Origin: JABCPE02 sp963530895
Lineage (GTDB): Bacteria; Bacteroidota; Bacteroidia; Flavobacteriales; Weeksellaceae
DNA length: 41,363 nucleotides
Direction: 5' to 3'
Assembly: GCA_963530895.1 (NCBI GenBank)
Contig: CAUSFO010000005.1
Location: 1 to 41,363 of the forward strand
Below, piece by piece: positions 31,166 to 39,286 of the stretch; positions within the stretch are counted from its first letter, which is position 1, and the number at the start of each line of letters is the position of its first letter. The notes under the pieces were generated by a model. That model did not search any database. It was given only the letters and a program-made list of their open reading frames with translations, and was not told the origin of the DNA. Both the position numbers and the translations under genes were made by a program.

Positions 31166-32185
31166 TTACAATACATTGACCTCTCTTTCTAATTTTACTC
31201 CAAATTTTTCTTCCACAGAATCTATTATTTTTTGAGAAAAATCAAAAATCTCGTGCCCTTTTGCATTTCCTGTAATATTCACTATTACAAGGGATTGCAG
31301 AGCATGAGTTGCCACATTTCCTATCTGTTTGCCCTTCCAGCCGCACTGCTCTATAAGCCATCCTGCTGGGATTTTCACGCCTTCTTCAGTTTTATATCCC
31401 TGAATATCTGCAAACTGAGTTTTCAGTTTATCAAAATACGCATCAGAAACCACAGGATTTTTGAAAAAACTTCCTGCATTTCCTATTTTTTTAGGGTCTG
31501 GGAGTTTGCTCTGCCGAATACGGATAACCGCCTGTGACACATCCTGAATCGTTGGATTTTTTATTTCCATTTTCTCCAATTCCGACTGGATGGCTCCATA
31601 TTCCACCTTCAAAATATGCTCTTTTCTTGTCAGCCTAAATGTAACTTCTAGAATAACATATTTACCTTTTCCCTCTCTCTTAAAAAAAGAATCTCTGTAT
31701 CCGAACTGGCATTTTTTCTTGTCAAAAACCTCAACTTTCAAAGTACTCAGATTAAGCACTTTACAAGACTCTAAACTATCTTTTATCTCCACTCCATAAG
31801 CTCCGATATTCTGGATAGGACAAGTCCCAGCATTCCCTGGAATCAGAGATAAATTCTCCAGCCCTCCATAGTTTTTATCCAAACAAAACTGAACGAACTG
31901 ATGCCAGTTTTCTCCTGCTTGGGCAGATACCAAAACTTCATTGTCACTGAGGTTTTCTTCCGAAATTCCCTTTAAATTTAGTTTAATCGCAAGTCCTTCA
32001 AAATCCTTTGTGAAAAATAAATTACTTCCTCCTCCCAAAAACAAAAGAGGCATCTCCCTAAATTTAGGGTTTTTCAGTAAATCTAATAACTCTGACTCTG
32101 TAGAAACCTCAGCAAAATACCGCGAAGAAGCCTCCACACCGAAAGTGTTGTAAGGCTTCAGAGAAACATTTTCTAAAATCTGCAT
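31166..32185 (-). CDS. murB: UDP-N-acetylenolpyruvoylglucosamine reductase
   Basis: A 339-residue flavoenzyme making UDP-N-acetylmuramate. The FAD-binding segment has FLGGGSNLFF. Substrate and catalytic residues lie in GYRDSFFK, IGNAGSFFKNP (proton-donor Ser) and the C-terminal REVNVL (Glu). It is the type I, E. coli-like form. I start it at 32185 (MQILENVSLKPYNTFGV), one base after the aminotransferase stop. An ATG at 32215 would extend it into the upstream gene by 10 residues without homology. Confidence 0.96.
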   Translation of the reverse strand: MQILENVSLKPYNTFGVEASSRYFAEVSTESELLDLLKNPKFREMPLLFLGGGSNLFFTKDFEGLAIKLNLKGISEENLSDNEVLVSAQAGENWHQFVQFCLDKNYGGLENLSLIPGNAGTCPIQNIGAYGVEIKDSLESCKVLNLSTLKVEVFDKKKCQFGYRDSFFKREGKGKYVILEVTFRLTRKEHILKVEYGAIQSELEKMEIKNPTIQDVSQAVIRIRQSKLPDPKKIGNAGSFFKNPVVSDAYFDKLKTQFADIQGYKTEEGVKIPAGWLIEQCGWKGKQIGNVATHALQSLVIVNITGNAKGHEIFDFSQKIIDSVEEKFGVKLEREVNVL

Positions 32186-32186
32186 T

Positions 32187-33383
32187 TTATCGTGCATTGT
32201 ATTTTTGAAGAGCATCTTTCAGCAGTTCTACACTTCTTCTCAGGTCTTCTTCTTTCAGCACATAGGCTATTCTTATCTGTCTTTTTCCAAGCTCTGGATT
32301 AGAATAGAAGCCTCCCGCAGGTGCTACCATAACAGTTTCATTATCAAGAGAATACTCCTCTAAAAGCCACTGTGCAAATTTCTCTGCATCATCTATCGGA
32401 AGTTCTGCCACACAGTAGAAAGCACCCTTTGGAGTTGGGCAGATTATACCTGAAATTTCGTTTAGTAATTTTACTAATAGATTTCTTCGTTTAGTGTATT
32501 CTTCGCGAACGCTCTCTATGTATTTTTTGTCTTTTTCATGGGCTTTTGCAGCTATTATTTGCCCTAAAAGTACTGGGCTTAGTCTGGCTTGTGCGAATTT
32601 CATTGCCGCCGCGCGAATTAGTTTAGAACGAGTAACCATAAATCCAATACGAACTCCACACATAGAATATCTCTTGGATTCAGAATCTATGATGATGCAG
32701 TTTTCTGCTATTTCTTGGAATTCCAGCATAGAGACCTGTTTTGCTCCATCATACACATACTCACGATACACCTCATCTGCGATGATGACGATATCATGTT
32801 TCAGGGCTATCTGAGCCAGTTTCTGCAATTCTTCCCTCGTATAAAGGTAGCCTGTAGGATTCCCAGGGTTACAGATGAGAATAGCTCTGGTTTTTGGAGT
32901 AATTTTTTTCTCAAATTCTTCCATAGACGGCAGGGCAAAACCTGTCTCAATAGAAGACGGAACCGCTACTACTTTTACATTGATATGGTTAGAAAAACCA
33001 TTGTAATTCGCGTAGTATGGTTCTGGGATAATTATCTCATCACCATCATCACAGAGCGTAGAAAGTGCGATGCTCAGCGCTTCTGAACCACCATTAGTCA
33101 CGATAAAATTATCCGTTGTCAAATCTGTAAAACCAAGCGAGTGGTAATAAGTTTCCAAAGCCTTTCTGTACTCTATATTTCCCTCAGAAAGAGAGTATTC
33201 CAGCACTTTTAAATCAATATGTTTCAGCTCCTCCAAAGCCGTTTGTGGCGTTTCTATATCTGGCTGCCCAATATTGAGATGATAGACTTTTACTCCTTTT
33301 TGTTTCGCTTGTAATGCATACGGAACAAGTTTTCTGATTGGTGAAGCAGGCATTTTTTCTGCTCTTTGTGATATTTTTGGCAT
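32187..33383 (-). CDS. PLP-dependent aminotransferase (class I/II, aspartate aminotransferase-like)
   Basis: A 398-residue fold-type I aminotransferase. NPGNPTG is at 173-179, DEVY at 203-206, and the PLP-binding Lys237 lies in SESKRYSMCGVRIG. N-terminal HLNIGQPDIETP contributes the substrate arm. Specificity cannot be read; family members act on aspartate, aromatic or branched amino acids. Start at 33383 (MPKISQRAEKM); the ATG at 33407 adds eight residues and would lie within the candidate -7 box. Its stop is one base from the murB start, so the two are coupled. Confidence 0.9.
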   Translation of the reverse strand: MPKISQRAEKMPASPIRKLVPYALQAKQKGVKVYHLNIGQPDIETPQTALEELKHIDLKVLEYSLSEGNIEYRKALETYYHSLGFTDLTTDNFIVTNGGSEALSIALSTLCDDGDEIIIPEPYYANYNGFSNHINVKVVAVPSSIETGFALPSMEEFEKKITPKTRAILICNPGNPTGYLYTREELQKLAQIALKHDIVIIADEVYREYVYDGAKQVSMLEFQEIAENCIIIDSESKRYSMCGVRIGFMVTRSKLIRAAAMKFAQARLSPVLLGQIIAAKAHEKDKKYIESVREEYTKRRNLLVKLLNEISGIICPTPKGAFYCVAELPIDDAEKFAQWLLEEYSLDNETVMVAPAGGFYSNPELGKRQIRIAYVLKEEDLRRSVELLKDALQKYNAR

Positions 33384-33404
33384 GATAGATTGTATTTTAT
33401 GGAA

Positions 33405-33412
33405 CAAATTTA
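33405..33412 (-). promoter_or_regulatory. -7 box for the aminotransferase-murB operon
   Basis: Minus strand TAAATTTG, 21 bases before the ATG at 33383. This supports that start over the one at 33407. Confidence 0.45.
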
Positions 33413-33509
33413 CAATTTTATTTCTCTACTATGGCAGAATATTTCCACCTATTTTGATAATATTTTTCTTAATTTTAATGAAACTTATTGTTTTACAAAA
33501 TTTTGTTTT

Positions 33510-33839
33510 TTAAAGATGAATTTCCACCTGTTTTTCACTGGTTTTGTCCTGCCAGTAGTTTTTATAAGTTTGGAAGGTATCTTCTACTATTTCATAAAGT
33601 TTAAAACAATTTTGTTTCAATTCCTCGAGATGAACCACACGAATGATGATATGCGGCTCTTCTATCCATTCCAAAGACATCATGCAGTCATCCATAGAAT
33701 CTAGACTCATCCAAAAATAACTCGGAAACTGAAAAACTTCATTCATTTTTCGTAGAAAATACGCTTCTGTCTTTATATTTCGGACATCGATAAAATATTC
33801 CAATGTTTGTTTTTGAAAGTCTAATCGTGTTTCGTTCAT
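33510..33839 (-). CDS. Divergent barstar-like protein
   Basis: A 109-residue soluble protein. The segment FPSYFWMSLDSMDDCMMSL (38-56) aligns without gaps to the inhibitory segment of barstar (LPEYYGENLDALWDCL). It keeps counterparts of Tyr29 (Tyr41), Asp35 (Asp47), Asp39 (Asp51) and Cys40 (Cys52), while the Gly-Glu-Asn stretch and Trp38 are lost. The flanking beta-alpha pattern (IDVRNIK, helix, IIIRVV, helix) fits the barstar fold. It is divergently oriented from the barnase-like gene, with about 110 bp between their starts. It could be a second inhibitor, an inhibitor of another RNase, or a decayed immunity gene. Confidence 0.55.
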   Translation of the reverse strand: MNETRLDFQKQTLEYFIDVRNIKTEAYFLRKMNEVFQFPSYFWMSLDSMDDCMMSLEWIEEPHIIIRVVHLEELKQNCFKLYEIVEDTFQTYKNYWQDKTSEKQVEIHL

Positions 33840-33922
33840 CTATTTTGATTATTTTTTAGTTAAAAAACTCCCAACAATTTGACAAAAGCCAAATACAAGT
33901 GTAAAAATACATTTATTTTAAA

Positions 33923-33930
33923 TAAATTTG
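33923..33930 (+). promoter_or_regulatory. -7 box for the barnase-barstar operon
   Basis: TAAATTTG, an exact TAnnTTTG, 19 bases before the ATG at 33950. No clear -33. Confidence 0.5.
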
Positions 33931-33949
33931 CCTTTTTAAATCATATAAA

Positions 33950-34465
33950 ATGACAAAAAAACAAATCTATTTGAGTGTAATTTTCGGAGCTATTTTCATT
34001 ATAGCTTTATGCGATTTTCTTCCTGGTTTAAAGAAAAAATCCGATTTTGACACTCCAGAAGTCGTTGGTTATCAATATAAAAAAGACTCATCCAAGACAA
34101 AAGACCCATACGGCATCGCAGACCAAAAAGGGCGAAACTACATAGAAAAACTTACCGATGAAACCATCGTAATCAACTATGTCAAAAAACACAAAAAACT
34201 CCCTGAATACTACATCACCAAAGCAGAAGCCAAAAAACAAGGCTGGAAACCATCCGAAGGAAATCTCTGCGAAGTGCTTCCCAACAGGGCTATCGGTGGA
34301 GACCGCTTCAGCAACCGAGAGAAAAAACTTCCCGACCATGGGAAATACTACGAGGCTGACATAAACTACCGCTGTGGTAGAAGAAATGCAGAACGAATAG
34401 TTTTCAATAAAGATGGAGAAGTGTGGCTCACTAAAAACCACTATAAAAGTTTTGAAAAACAATAA
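33950..34465 (+). CDS. Barnase-like ribonuclease with N-terminal membrane or signal segment
   Basis: A 171-residue protein. Residues about 5-25 are hydrophobic (signal anchor or uncleaved signal), then a charged linker to about 70. Residues 73-170 follow Bacillus barnase: VINYVKKHKKLPEYYITKAE, SNREKKLP and EADINYRCGRRNAER. Counterparts of every active-site residue are present: Lys27 (K91), Arg59 (R123), Glu73 (E135), Arg83 (R145), Arg87 (R149) and His102 (H164). It should be a guanyl-preferring RNase that leaves 2',3'-cyclic ends. The next gene, 15 bp downstream, is a barstar, so the pair forms one operon. The RNase probably acts outside the cytoplasm, with the barstar guarding against leakage. 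Confidence 0.93.
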   Translation: MTKKQIYLSVIFGAIFIIALCDFLPGLKKKSDFDTPEVVGYQYKKDSSKTKDPYGIADQKGRNYIEKLTDETIVINYVKKHKKLPEYYITKAEAKKQGWKPSEGNLCEVLPNRAIGGDRFSNREKKLPDHGKYYEADINYRCGRRNAERIVFNKDGEVWLTKNHYKSFEKQ

Positions 34466-34480
34466 AATAATTAACTGATA

Positions 34481-34762
34481 ATGAACACGATATACATTGA
34501 TTTTTCAGAAATTGGCGATATGGAGGATTTCTACGCTCAGCTGAAAGAAAAAATAGAACTTCCTGAGTATTTCGGAGACAATCTAGATGCTCTTTATGAC
34601 TGTATTTCTGGCGATTTGGAAATGCCTTTACATATAGAATTTGTAAATATGACTGTGGAGCAGTTAGAAATTTTCGAAGACCTTTTGGTGACTTTAGAAG
34701 ACCTAGTGGAGGAAGTTCCTGACTTTTCTTTTTCCTATTTTCTGGAACAATACGAAGATTAA
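34481..34762 (+). CDS. Barstar-family RNase inhibitor
   Basis: A 93-residue acidic protein. LPEYFGDNLDALYDCISG (27-44) is nearly the barstar signature. The barnase-contacting residues Tyr29, Asp35 and Asp39 match Tyr30, Asp36 and Asp40, and Trp38 is replaced by Tyr39. There is no signal peptide, so it stays in the cytoplasm, where it would plug the active site of the RNase encoded just upstream. It follows the RNase stop by 15 bp and precedes a strong terminator, giving a compact two-gene unit. Confidence 0.93.
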   Translation: MNTIYIDFSEIGDMEDFYAQLKEKIELPEYFGDNLDALYDCISGDLEMPLHIEFVNMTVEQLEIFEDLLVTLEDLVEEVPDFSFSYFLEQYED

Positions 34763-34780
34763 AAATCTTTTCAAAATAAA

Positions 34781-34809
34781 AAAACCAGCTTCAAAATCAA
34801 GCTGGTTTT
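34781..34809. terminator. Terminator after barstar, shared with fabH
   Basis: AAAACCAGCTT (34781-34791) pairs with AAGCTGGTTTT (34799-34809) around a 7-nt loop. A and T tracts lie on both sides, so it can serve both convergent transcripts. Confidence 0.85.
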
Positions 34810-34829
34810 TGTTTTTATGCTAATCCAAA

Positions 34830-35852
34830 TTAGTATTCTAATAACACACTTCCCCAAGTAAATCCACTTCCAAAGGCAGCCAAACAAACTAAATCACCTC
34901 TCTTCACTTTTCCTTCTGCTATTGCTTCACTCAATGCAATAGGAATAGAAGCCGCTGTGGTATTTCCGTATTTTTGGATATTATTAAATACCTTCTCATC
35001 AGGAAGCCCCATTAACTGCTGCACATACTGAGAAATTCTGATATTCGCCTGATGCGGGATAAGCATATCCAAATCTTCTACGTTTTTACCTGCTTTTTTC
35101 AAAGATTCAATGATAGTTTCTGGGAAACGGGTAACCGCCTGTTTGAAAACAAAATTCCCATTCATATACGGATATATTTCCTCTGACTTTATGTTTTCTG
35201 GCTCTGTAAGAAGTCTGTCTGTCCAGCCCAAATTAGTCCCTGGTAATTTTATCATGAGCTCCTCTGCGTATTTCCCTTCGGAATGCATATTATAAGACAA
35301 AATCCCCTGAACACCAGCATCTTCAGAAGCTGAAAGCACTACCGCTCCTGCTCCGTCACCAAAAATCACTGAAACACCTCTTCCTCTATCTGTCATATCT
35401 AATGCAACTGACTGAATTTCAGCCCCTACCACTAAAATATTTTTATATTGACCTGCTTTAATGAAAGCATCTGCAACGCTCAGCGCATAAACAAATCCTG
35501 AACATTGGTTTCTCACATCCAGCGCCCCTATGGTATCACAGCCCAGCATTTCCTGCAAAACTACACCGCACCCAGGGAAATAATAATCTGGGCTAAGTGT
35601 CGCAAAAATAATATAATCTATATCTTTCGCTGTCAGACCAGCTGATTCTAATGCTTTTTCAGAAGCTTTGAAACCATAGAAACTCGTAGTTTCTTGGCTG
35701 TCAAATTTACTCGTTCTGTGTCTTCTTTCCTTGATACCTGTACGCTCTGTTATCCACTCATCATTGGTATCCATTATTTTAGCTAAATCATCATTAGTCA
35801 CCACATTATCTGGAACATAATGACCTATTCCCTTTATAACACTTTTATACAT
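34830..35852 (-). CDS. fabH: 3-oxoacyl-ACP synthase III (KAS III)
   Basis: A 340-residue thiolase-fold enzyme that condenses acyl-CoA with malonyl-ACP to start fatty acid synthesis. The catalytic triad is Cys117 (RNQCSGF), His267 (LIPHQAN) and Asn297 (YGNTTAAS), at typical spacing. TNDEWITERTGI near the N-terminus is also diagnostic. Bacteroidota enzymes of this type usually accept branched starters; that is family knowledge. It is the last gene of recQ-fmt-fabH, starting 8 bp after the fmt stop. The plsX/rpmF neighbours seen in other bacteria are absent. Confidence 0.96.
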   Translation of the reverse strand: MYKSVIKGIGHYVPDNVVTNDDLAKIMDTNDEWITERTGIKERRHRTSKFDSQETTSFYGFKASEKALESAGLTAKDIDYIIFATLSPDYYFPGCGVVLQEMLGCDTIGALDVRNQCSGFVYALSVADAFIKAGQYKNILVVGAEIQSVALDMTDRGRGVSVIFGDGAGAVVLSASEDAGVQGILSYNMHSEGKYAEELMIKLPGTNLGWTDRLLTEPENIKSEEIYPYMNGNFVFKQAVTRFPETIIESLKKAGKNVEDLDMLIPHQANIRISQYVQQLMGLPDEKVFNNIQKYGNTTAASIPIALSEAIAEGKVKRGDLVCLAAFGSGFTWGSVLLEY

Positions 35853-35860
35853 AACAAAAT

Positions 35861-36811
35861 TTATTTAATCAATTTTAATTCGTCAAAACTATGAAATCCA
35901 TTTAGAAAATCCTTTAAATTCATTCGTTTTTTTCCTTCCAGCTGTAATTCTTCTGGGAAATAAACTCCATTTTTAGCATAGATTTTAAATTCATTTTTAG
36001 AAATTTCTATCTCGCCATACTCTTTAGAGTGTTCTATTTTTTGGAATTTTCCTTTAAAAATCTTTAATATTTTCTGCTCGCCACCCACTTCCAAAATAGT
36101 AAAAGCAGCAGGATACGGCGACATTCCACGGATAAAGTTATGAATAACTTCCACTTCTTTTTCCCAGTCTATTTTAGTATCTTCTTTGAAAATTTTATAG
36201 GCTGTTTTAGGATTTTCTTTCTGATTTTGAGGAATTTCCGTAAGTTTCCCTTCCGCAAGACCATCCAGAGTTTCCACCACTAGTTTCGCGCCTTTCTCTA
36301 TCAGTCTGTCATGGAGCATTCCCGCATTGTCTTCGGGAAAAATTTCAGTTTCTGCTTGAAGGAGAATATTCCCTTCATCTATTTTTTCATTGATGAAAAA
36401 TGTAGTGACACCAGACTTTGTCTCACCATTGATAACGGCATAATTTATCGGTGCTGCACCTCTGTAATCTGGTAATAATGAAGCATGTAGATTGAATGTT
36501 CCCAGCCTCGGCATGGAGAACAGAACCTTTGGCATCATTCTAAATGCCACCACTACGAAGATATCCGCATTTAGACTTTGTATCTGTGATAGAAACTCCT
36601 CATTACGAAGTTTTTCTGGCTGAAACAGCGGTAAACCATGCTCTACGGCATAAGTTTTCACAGGAGACTGATGCACTTTTTGCCCTCGCCCGCTGGCTTT
36701 ATCTGCTACGGTAACGACTCCTACCACCTCATGCTCAGAGGTATGGATAGCTTCCAGAGAAGCCCTTGCAAAATCAGGCGTTCCGAAGAAAACAACTTTT
36801 AGTTTATTCAT
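35861..36811 (-). CDS. fmt: Methionyl-tRNA formyltransferase
   Basis: A 316-residue enzyme that formylates initiator Met-tRNA with 10-formyl-tetrahydrofolate. The N-terminal Rossmann-like domain has FFGTPDFA (8-15), then FNLHASLLPDYRGAAPIN with Asn107 and His109, and Asp145 in KIDEGNIL. The C-terminal OB-fold domain (about 205-315) binds tRNA. No def gene is adjacent. Its ATG overlaps the recQ stop by 8 bp and fabH follows after 8 bp, implying coupled translation. Confidence 0.97.
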   Translation of the reverse strand: MNKLKVVFFGTPDFARASLEAIHTSEHEVVGVVTVADKASGRGQKVHQSPVKTYAVEHGLPLFQPEKLRNEEFLSQIQSLNADIFVVVAFRMMPKVLFSMPRLGTFNLHASLLPDYRGAAPINYAVINGETKSGVTTFFINEKIDEGNILLQAETEIFPEDNAGMLHDRLIEKGAKLVVETLDGLAEGKLTEIPQNQKENPKTAYKIFKEDTKIDWEKEVEVIHNFIRGMSPYPAAFTILEVGGEQKILKIFKGKFQKIEHSKEYGEIEISKNEFKIYAKNGVYFPEELQLEGKKRMNLKDFLNGFHSFDELKLIK

Positions 36812-38699
36812 TGATCATATAAGTTTTGTAGTTCAACATTTTTATTTTCTCTAAATTCAGCAGAGTTATCAGAGTTTCATAGATTTTTTCCTTTTCGTGC
36901 CAAAATATTTTTACGCTCAGTTCATCAAAAGTAGCTGGATTTTTGGCTAATATTTCTAAAACCTCATCGGACAAAGTTTTTTCTTTGACTGGATTTCGGG
37001 ACAGACAAAAACTACATTTTCCGCAGTTCTCCGAGGATTTTTCTCCAAAATAAGTCAAAATCATTCTCATTTTACAGAAATCTTTATCTTGGATAAAGTA
37101 TTTCATTTCTTCCCATTTTTGGATTTTATTTCTCTGGATTTTCTCAAATAGATTCCAGTATTTTCCTTGTATTTCTCTGCTGTCTCGCGGCCTTAGGAAC
37201 TTTATGCTGTCGGTGCTTCCATCCACATATTCCAGCCATTCTTTTTTTTGCAATTCCTTTATTCTGTCCTTTATCATCTGCTGACTTACGCCCAGTTTTG
37301 CACTCAGGCTTTCTTCACTGAAAGAAACCTTGTGCGTGGCAACTCCAGAAATATTTCTAAGCAGCAATTCTATAAAATACGCATCTTTCGGTGGCAAATC
37401 CTCCAATTCTTCAGCAGGGATTTTCAGTTCTATTGTAGAAGGCGATTTATAATTATTCCAAAATATAACTTCCTGATTATGAAGAAATCCCAAAACATTT
37501 CTAATCTTAGCAAAGGAAATCTTAGTGAAACTCTGCACTTTCTGTAAATCCAGCTGAAATATCCTCTCCGCAGCCTCCCCATCGGCAATCTGAAATATAG
37601 AATAAATGTAAGAGATCACCTTTAGATACTGGGTTTTATCTGGAATCTGTGCAGACAGCACATCATCCATCTCGCCGATTTCCTGCTTGTTCCAAAGCAA
37701 AAAAGCATAACTTTCCTGCCCGTCTCGCCCTGCTCTTCCTATTTCTTGATAATAATTTTCAACCGATGAAGAGGGCGAATAATGGATAACAAAACGCACA
37801 TTATCCTTGTCTATTCCCATCCCAAAAGCATTGGTAGAAATCAAAACAAAATCATTCCTTTCCTGCCATTTTCTCTGTTTCTCGTTTCGCTCCCTTGCCG
37901 AGAGCCCTGCATGATAAAAATCTACATTCTGCAGATTGTGTTCTTTTAAAAACGCCGTCAGCTCCTCTGCCTCTCTCCTCGTACGGACATAGACTATTCC
38001 AGATATTTTATTGATTTTCAAGAAACTAAGCATTCTTTGGTATTTATCAGAAATCTCTTCATGAAAGATATGAATATTCTCCCTTTTGTAACTTTTCTGA
38101 AAAACACGAACCGAAGACAAGCCTAATTTTTCCTTAATATCAAGAACGACCTTGGGCGTTGCAGTGGCTGTAAGAGCCAGACAAGGCAGATTCCCTATCG
38201 TTTTTCTAAACTCGCTGATATGCTGATAACTCGGCCTAAAATCCTGCCCCCATTCTGATATACAATGCGCCTCATCCACCGCTATAAAGGAAAGCGAAAC
38301 ATCCAGCATTTTCCTCATAAACAAAGAGTTATGAAGTCGCTCCGGTGAAACATACAGTAGTTTAATTTCGCCTGATATTGCCTTTTCGTAGATTTCTTCC
38401 TGCTCTGCTTCATCCAGTTCAGAACTAAGATATTCTGCCTCTATTCCCAAATCTTTCAAATGTGAAACTTGGTCTTTCATCAGGGCTAAAAGCGGCGAAA
38501 TCACCAGACAAGTCCCCTCTAAAACCAATGCAGGAAGCTGATAGCAGAGAGACTTACCACCGCCTGTAGGAAGCAGCGCCAAGGTATCATTTCGTTCTAA
38601 AATAGACAAAATAATATCTTCCTGACTTTCCCTGAAAGTATCATAGCCCCAAAAACTTTTCAAGGTTTTTAGTAGAATGTCTCGTGTTTCGATAGGCAT
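36804..38699 (-). CDS. recQ: RecQ-family ATP-dependent DNA helicase
   Basis: A 631-residue SF2 helicase for recombination and fork repair. Motif I TGGGKS is at 45-50, DEAH at 142-145, STNAFGMGID at 288-297 and GRAGRDG at 321-327. The zinc cluster is C542, C559, C562 and C565 (CGKCSFC), about 215 residues after motif VI instead of about 50 as in E. coli RecQ. Between them is a helical, winged-helix-like stretch (SAKLGVSQQMIKDRIKELQ). No HRDC domain is seen, but a short helical tail follows the cysteines. It heads the recQ-fmt-fabH operon. Confidence 0.94.
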   Translation of the reverse strand: MPIETRDILLKTLKSFWGYDTFRESQEDIILSILERNDTLALLPTGGGKSLCYQLPALVLEGTCLVISPLLALMKDQVSHLKDLGIEAEYLSSELDEAEQEEIYEKAISGEIKLLYVSPERLHNSLFMRKMLDVSLSFIAVDEAHCISEWGQDFRPSYQHISEFRKTIGNLPCLALTATATPKVVLDIKEKLGLSSVRVFQKSYKRENIHIFHEEISDKYQRMLSFLKINKISGIVYVRTRREAEELTAFLKEHNLQNVDFYHAGLSARERNEKQRKWQERNDFVLISTNAFGMGIDKDNVRFVIHYSPSSSVENYYQEIGRAGRDGQESYAFLLWNKQEIGEMDDVLSAQIPDKTQYLKVISYIYSIFQIADGEAAERIFQLDLQKVQSFTKISFAKIRNVLGFLHNQEVIFWNNYKSPSTIELKIPAEELEDLPPKDAYFIELLLRNISGVATHKVSFSEESLSAKLGVSQQMIKDRIKELQKKEWLEYVDGSTDSIKFLRPRDSREIQGKYWNLFEKIQRNKIQKWEEMKYFIQDKDFCKMRMILTYFGEKSSENCGKCSFCLSRNPVKEKTLSDEVLEILAKNPATFDELSVKIFWHEKEKIYETLITLLNLEKIKMLNYKTYMINE

Positions 38700-38716
38700 A
38701 AATTTATTTTATATCA

Positions 38717-38724
38717 CAAAAATA
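38717..38724 (-). promoter_or_regulatory. -7 box for the recQ-fmt-fabH operon
   Basis: Minus strand TATTTTTG, 17 bases before the recQ ATG. No clear -33. Confidence 0.45.
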
Positions 38725-38764
38725 GCAAAAAAGATAAGTTATATTGTTTTACTAAAAATAAAAA

Positions 38765-38796
38765 TGTGTGCCGAGGAAAAAAATTCTCAGCACACA
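38765..38796 (-). terminator. Terminator of folK
   Basis: TGTGTGCCGAG (38765-38775) pairs with CTCAGCACACA (38786-38796). The one mismatch is a G-U pair in the minus-strand RNA, followed by a long U run. Confidence 0.85.
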
Positions 38797-38819
38797 ACGA
38801 ATAAAATTATATCATCAAA

Positions 38820-39239
38820 CTATATTTCCGAGTCTAGTTCATCTAACAACTTTCTAGAAAATTCTCTATCATACAAATGTTTATGATGTGGAATTTCTAA
38901 TCTATCACAGCTAAAAACAATCCCCTCATAGGACACTATATCTATGTCTATAATCCTGTCCCTATATTCCCCAAAAAACTTAGAATCATGGATTCTTCCC
39001 ATTTCGGTTTCTATTTTTTTGATTTTGTCTAAAAGTTTTATGGGTGAATGAGTTGTCTGCATAGACACTGCAATATTACAAAAAACATTATCACTATCAT
39101 ACTCCACTGGCAAAGTTCGTAAAATTTTAGTTTGTTTAATAATCTTTCCTACCCTCTTTTCCAACTCACTGAGAGCCAATAAAATATTATTTTCTGCGTT
39201 TCCTAAATTACTTCCTAGTAACAAAACTACATTATACAT
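38820..39239 (-). CDS. folK: 2-amino-4-hydroxy-6-hydroxymethyldihydropteridine pyrophosphokinase
   Basis: A 139-residue HPPK of folate synthesis, transferring pyrophosphate from ATP to hydroxymethyldihydropterin. It starts VVLLLGSNLGNAENNI, and the magnesium-binding pair Asp98/Asp100 lies in RDRIIDIDIV. The late IPHHKHLYDREF motif matches I-P-H-P-x-x-x-x-R-x-F. At 139 residues it is slightly shorter than E. coli FolK (159), ending soon after the last motif. Divergent from sppA. Confidence 0.9.
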   Translation of the reverse strand: MYNVVLLLGSNLGNAENNILLALSELEKRVGKIIKQTKILRTLPVEYDSDNVFCNIAVSMQTTHSPIKLLDKIKKIETEMGRIHDSKFFGEYRDRIIDIDIVSYEGIVFSCDRLEIPHHKHLYDREFSRKLLDELDSEI

Positions 39240-39252
39240 TACTAACTATTTG

Positions 39253-39260
39253 TAAATTTG
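39253..39260 (+). promoter_or_regulatory. -7 box for sppA
   Basis: TAAATTTG, 26 bases before the sppA ATG at 39287. Confidence 0.45.
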
Positions 39261-39286
39261 TAAAATTTTAAACTTTATTTTTATTT

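Noticed and set aside
33495..33506. Palindrome ACAAAATTTTGT after the divergent barstar-like gene
   Set aside because: A pure AT-rich 12-mer without a stable GC core or a T run on the right strand; not called a terminator.
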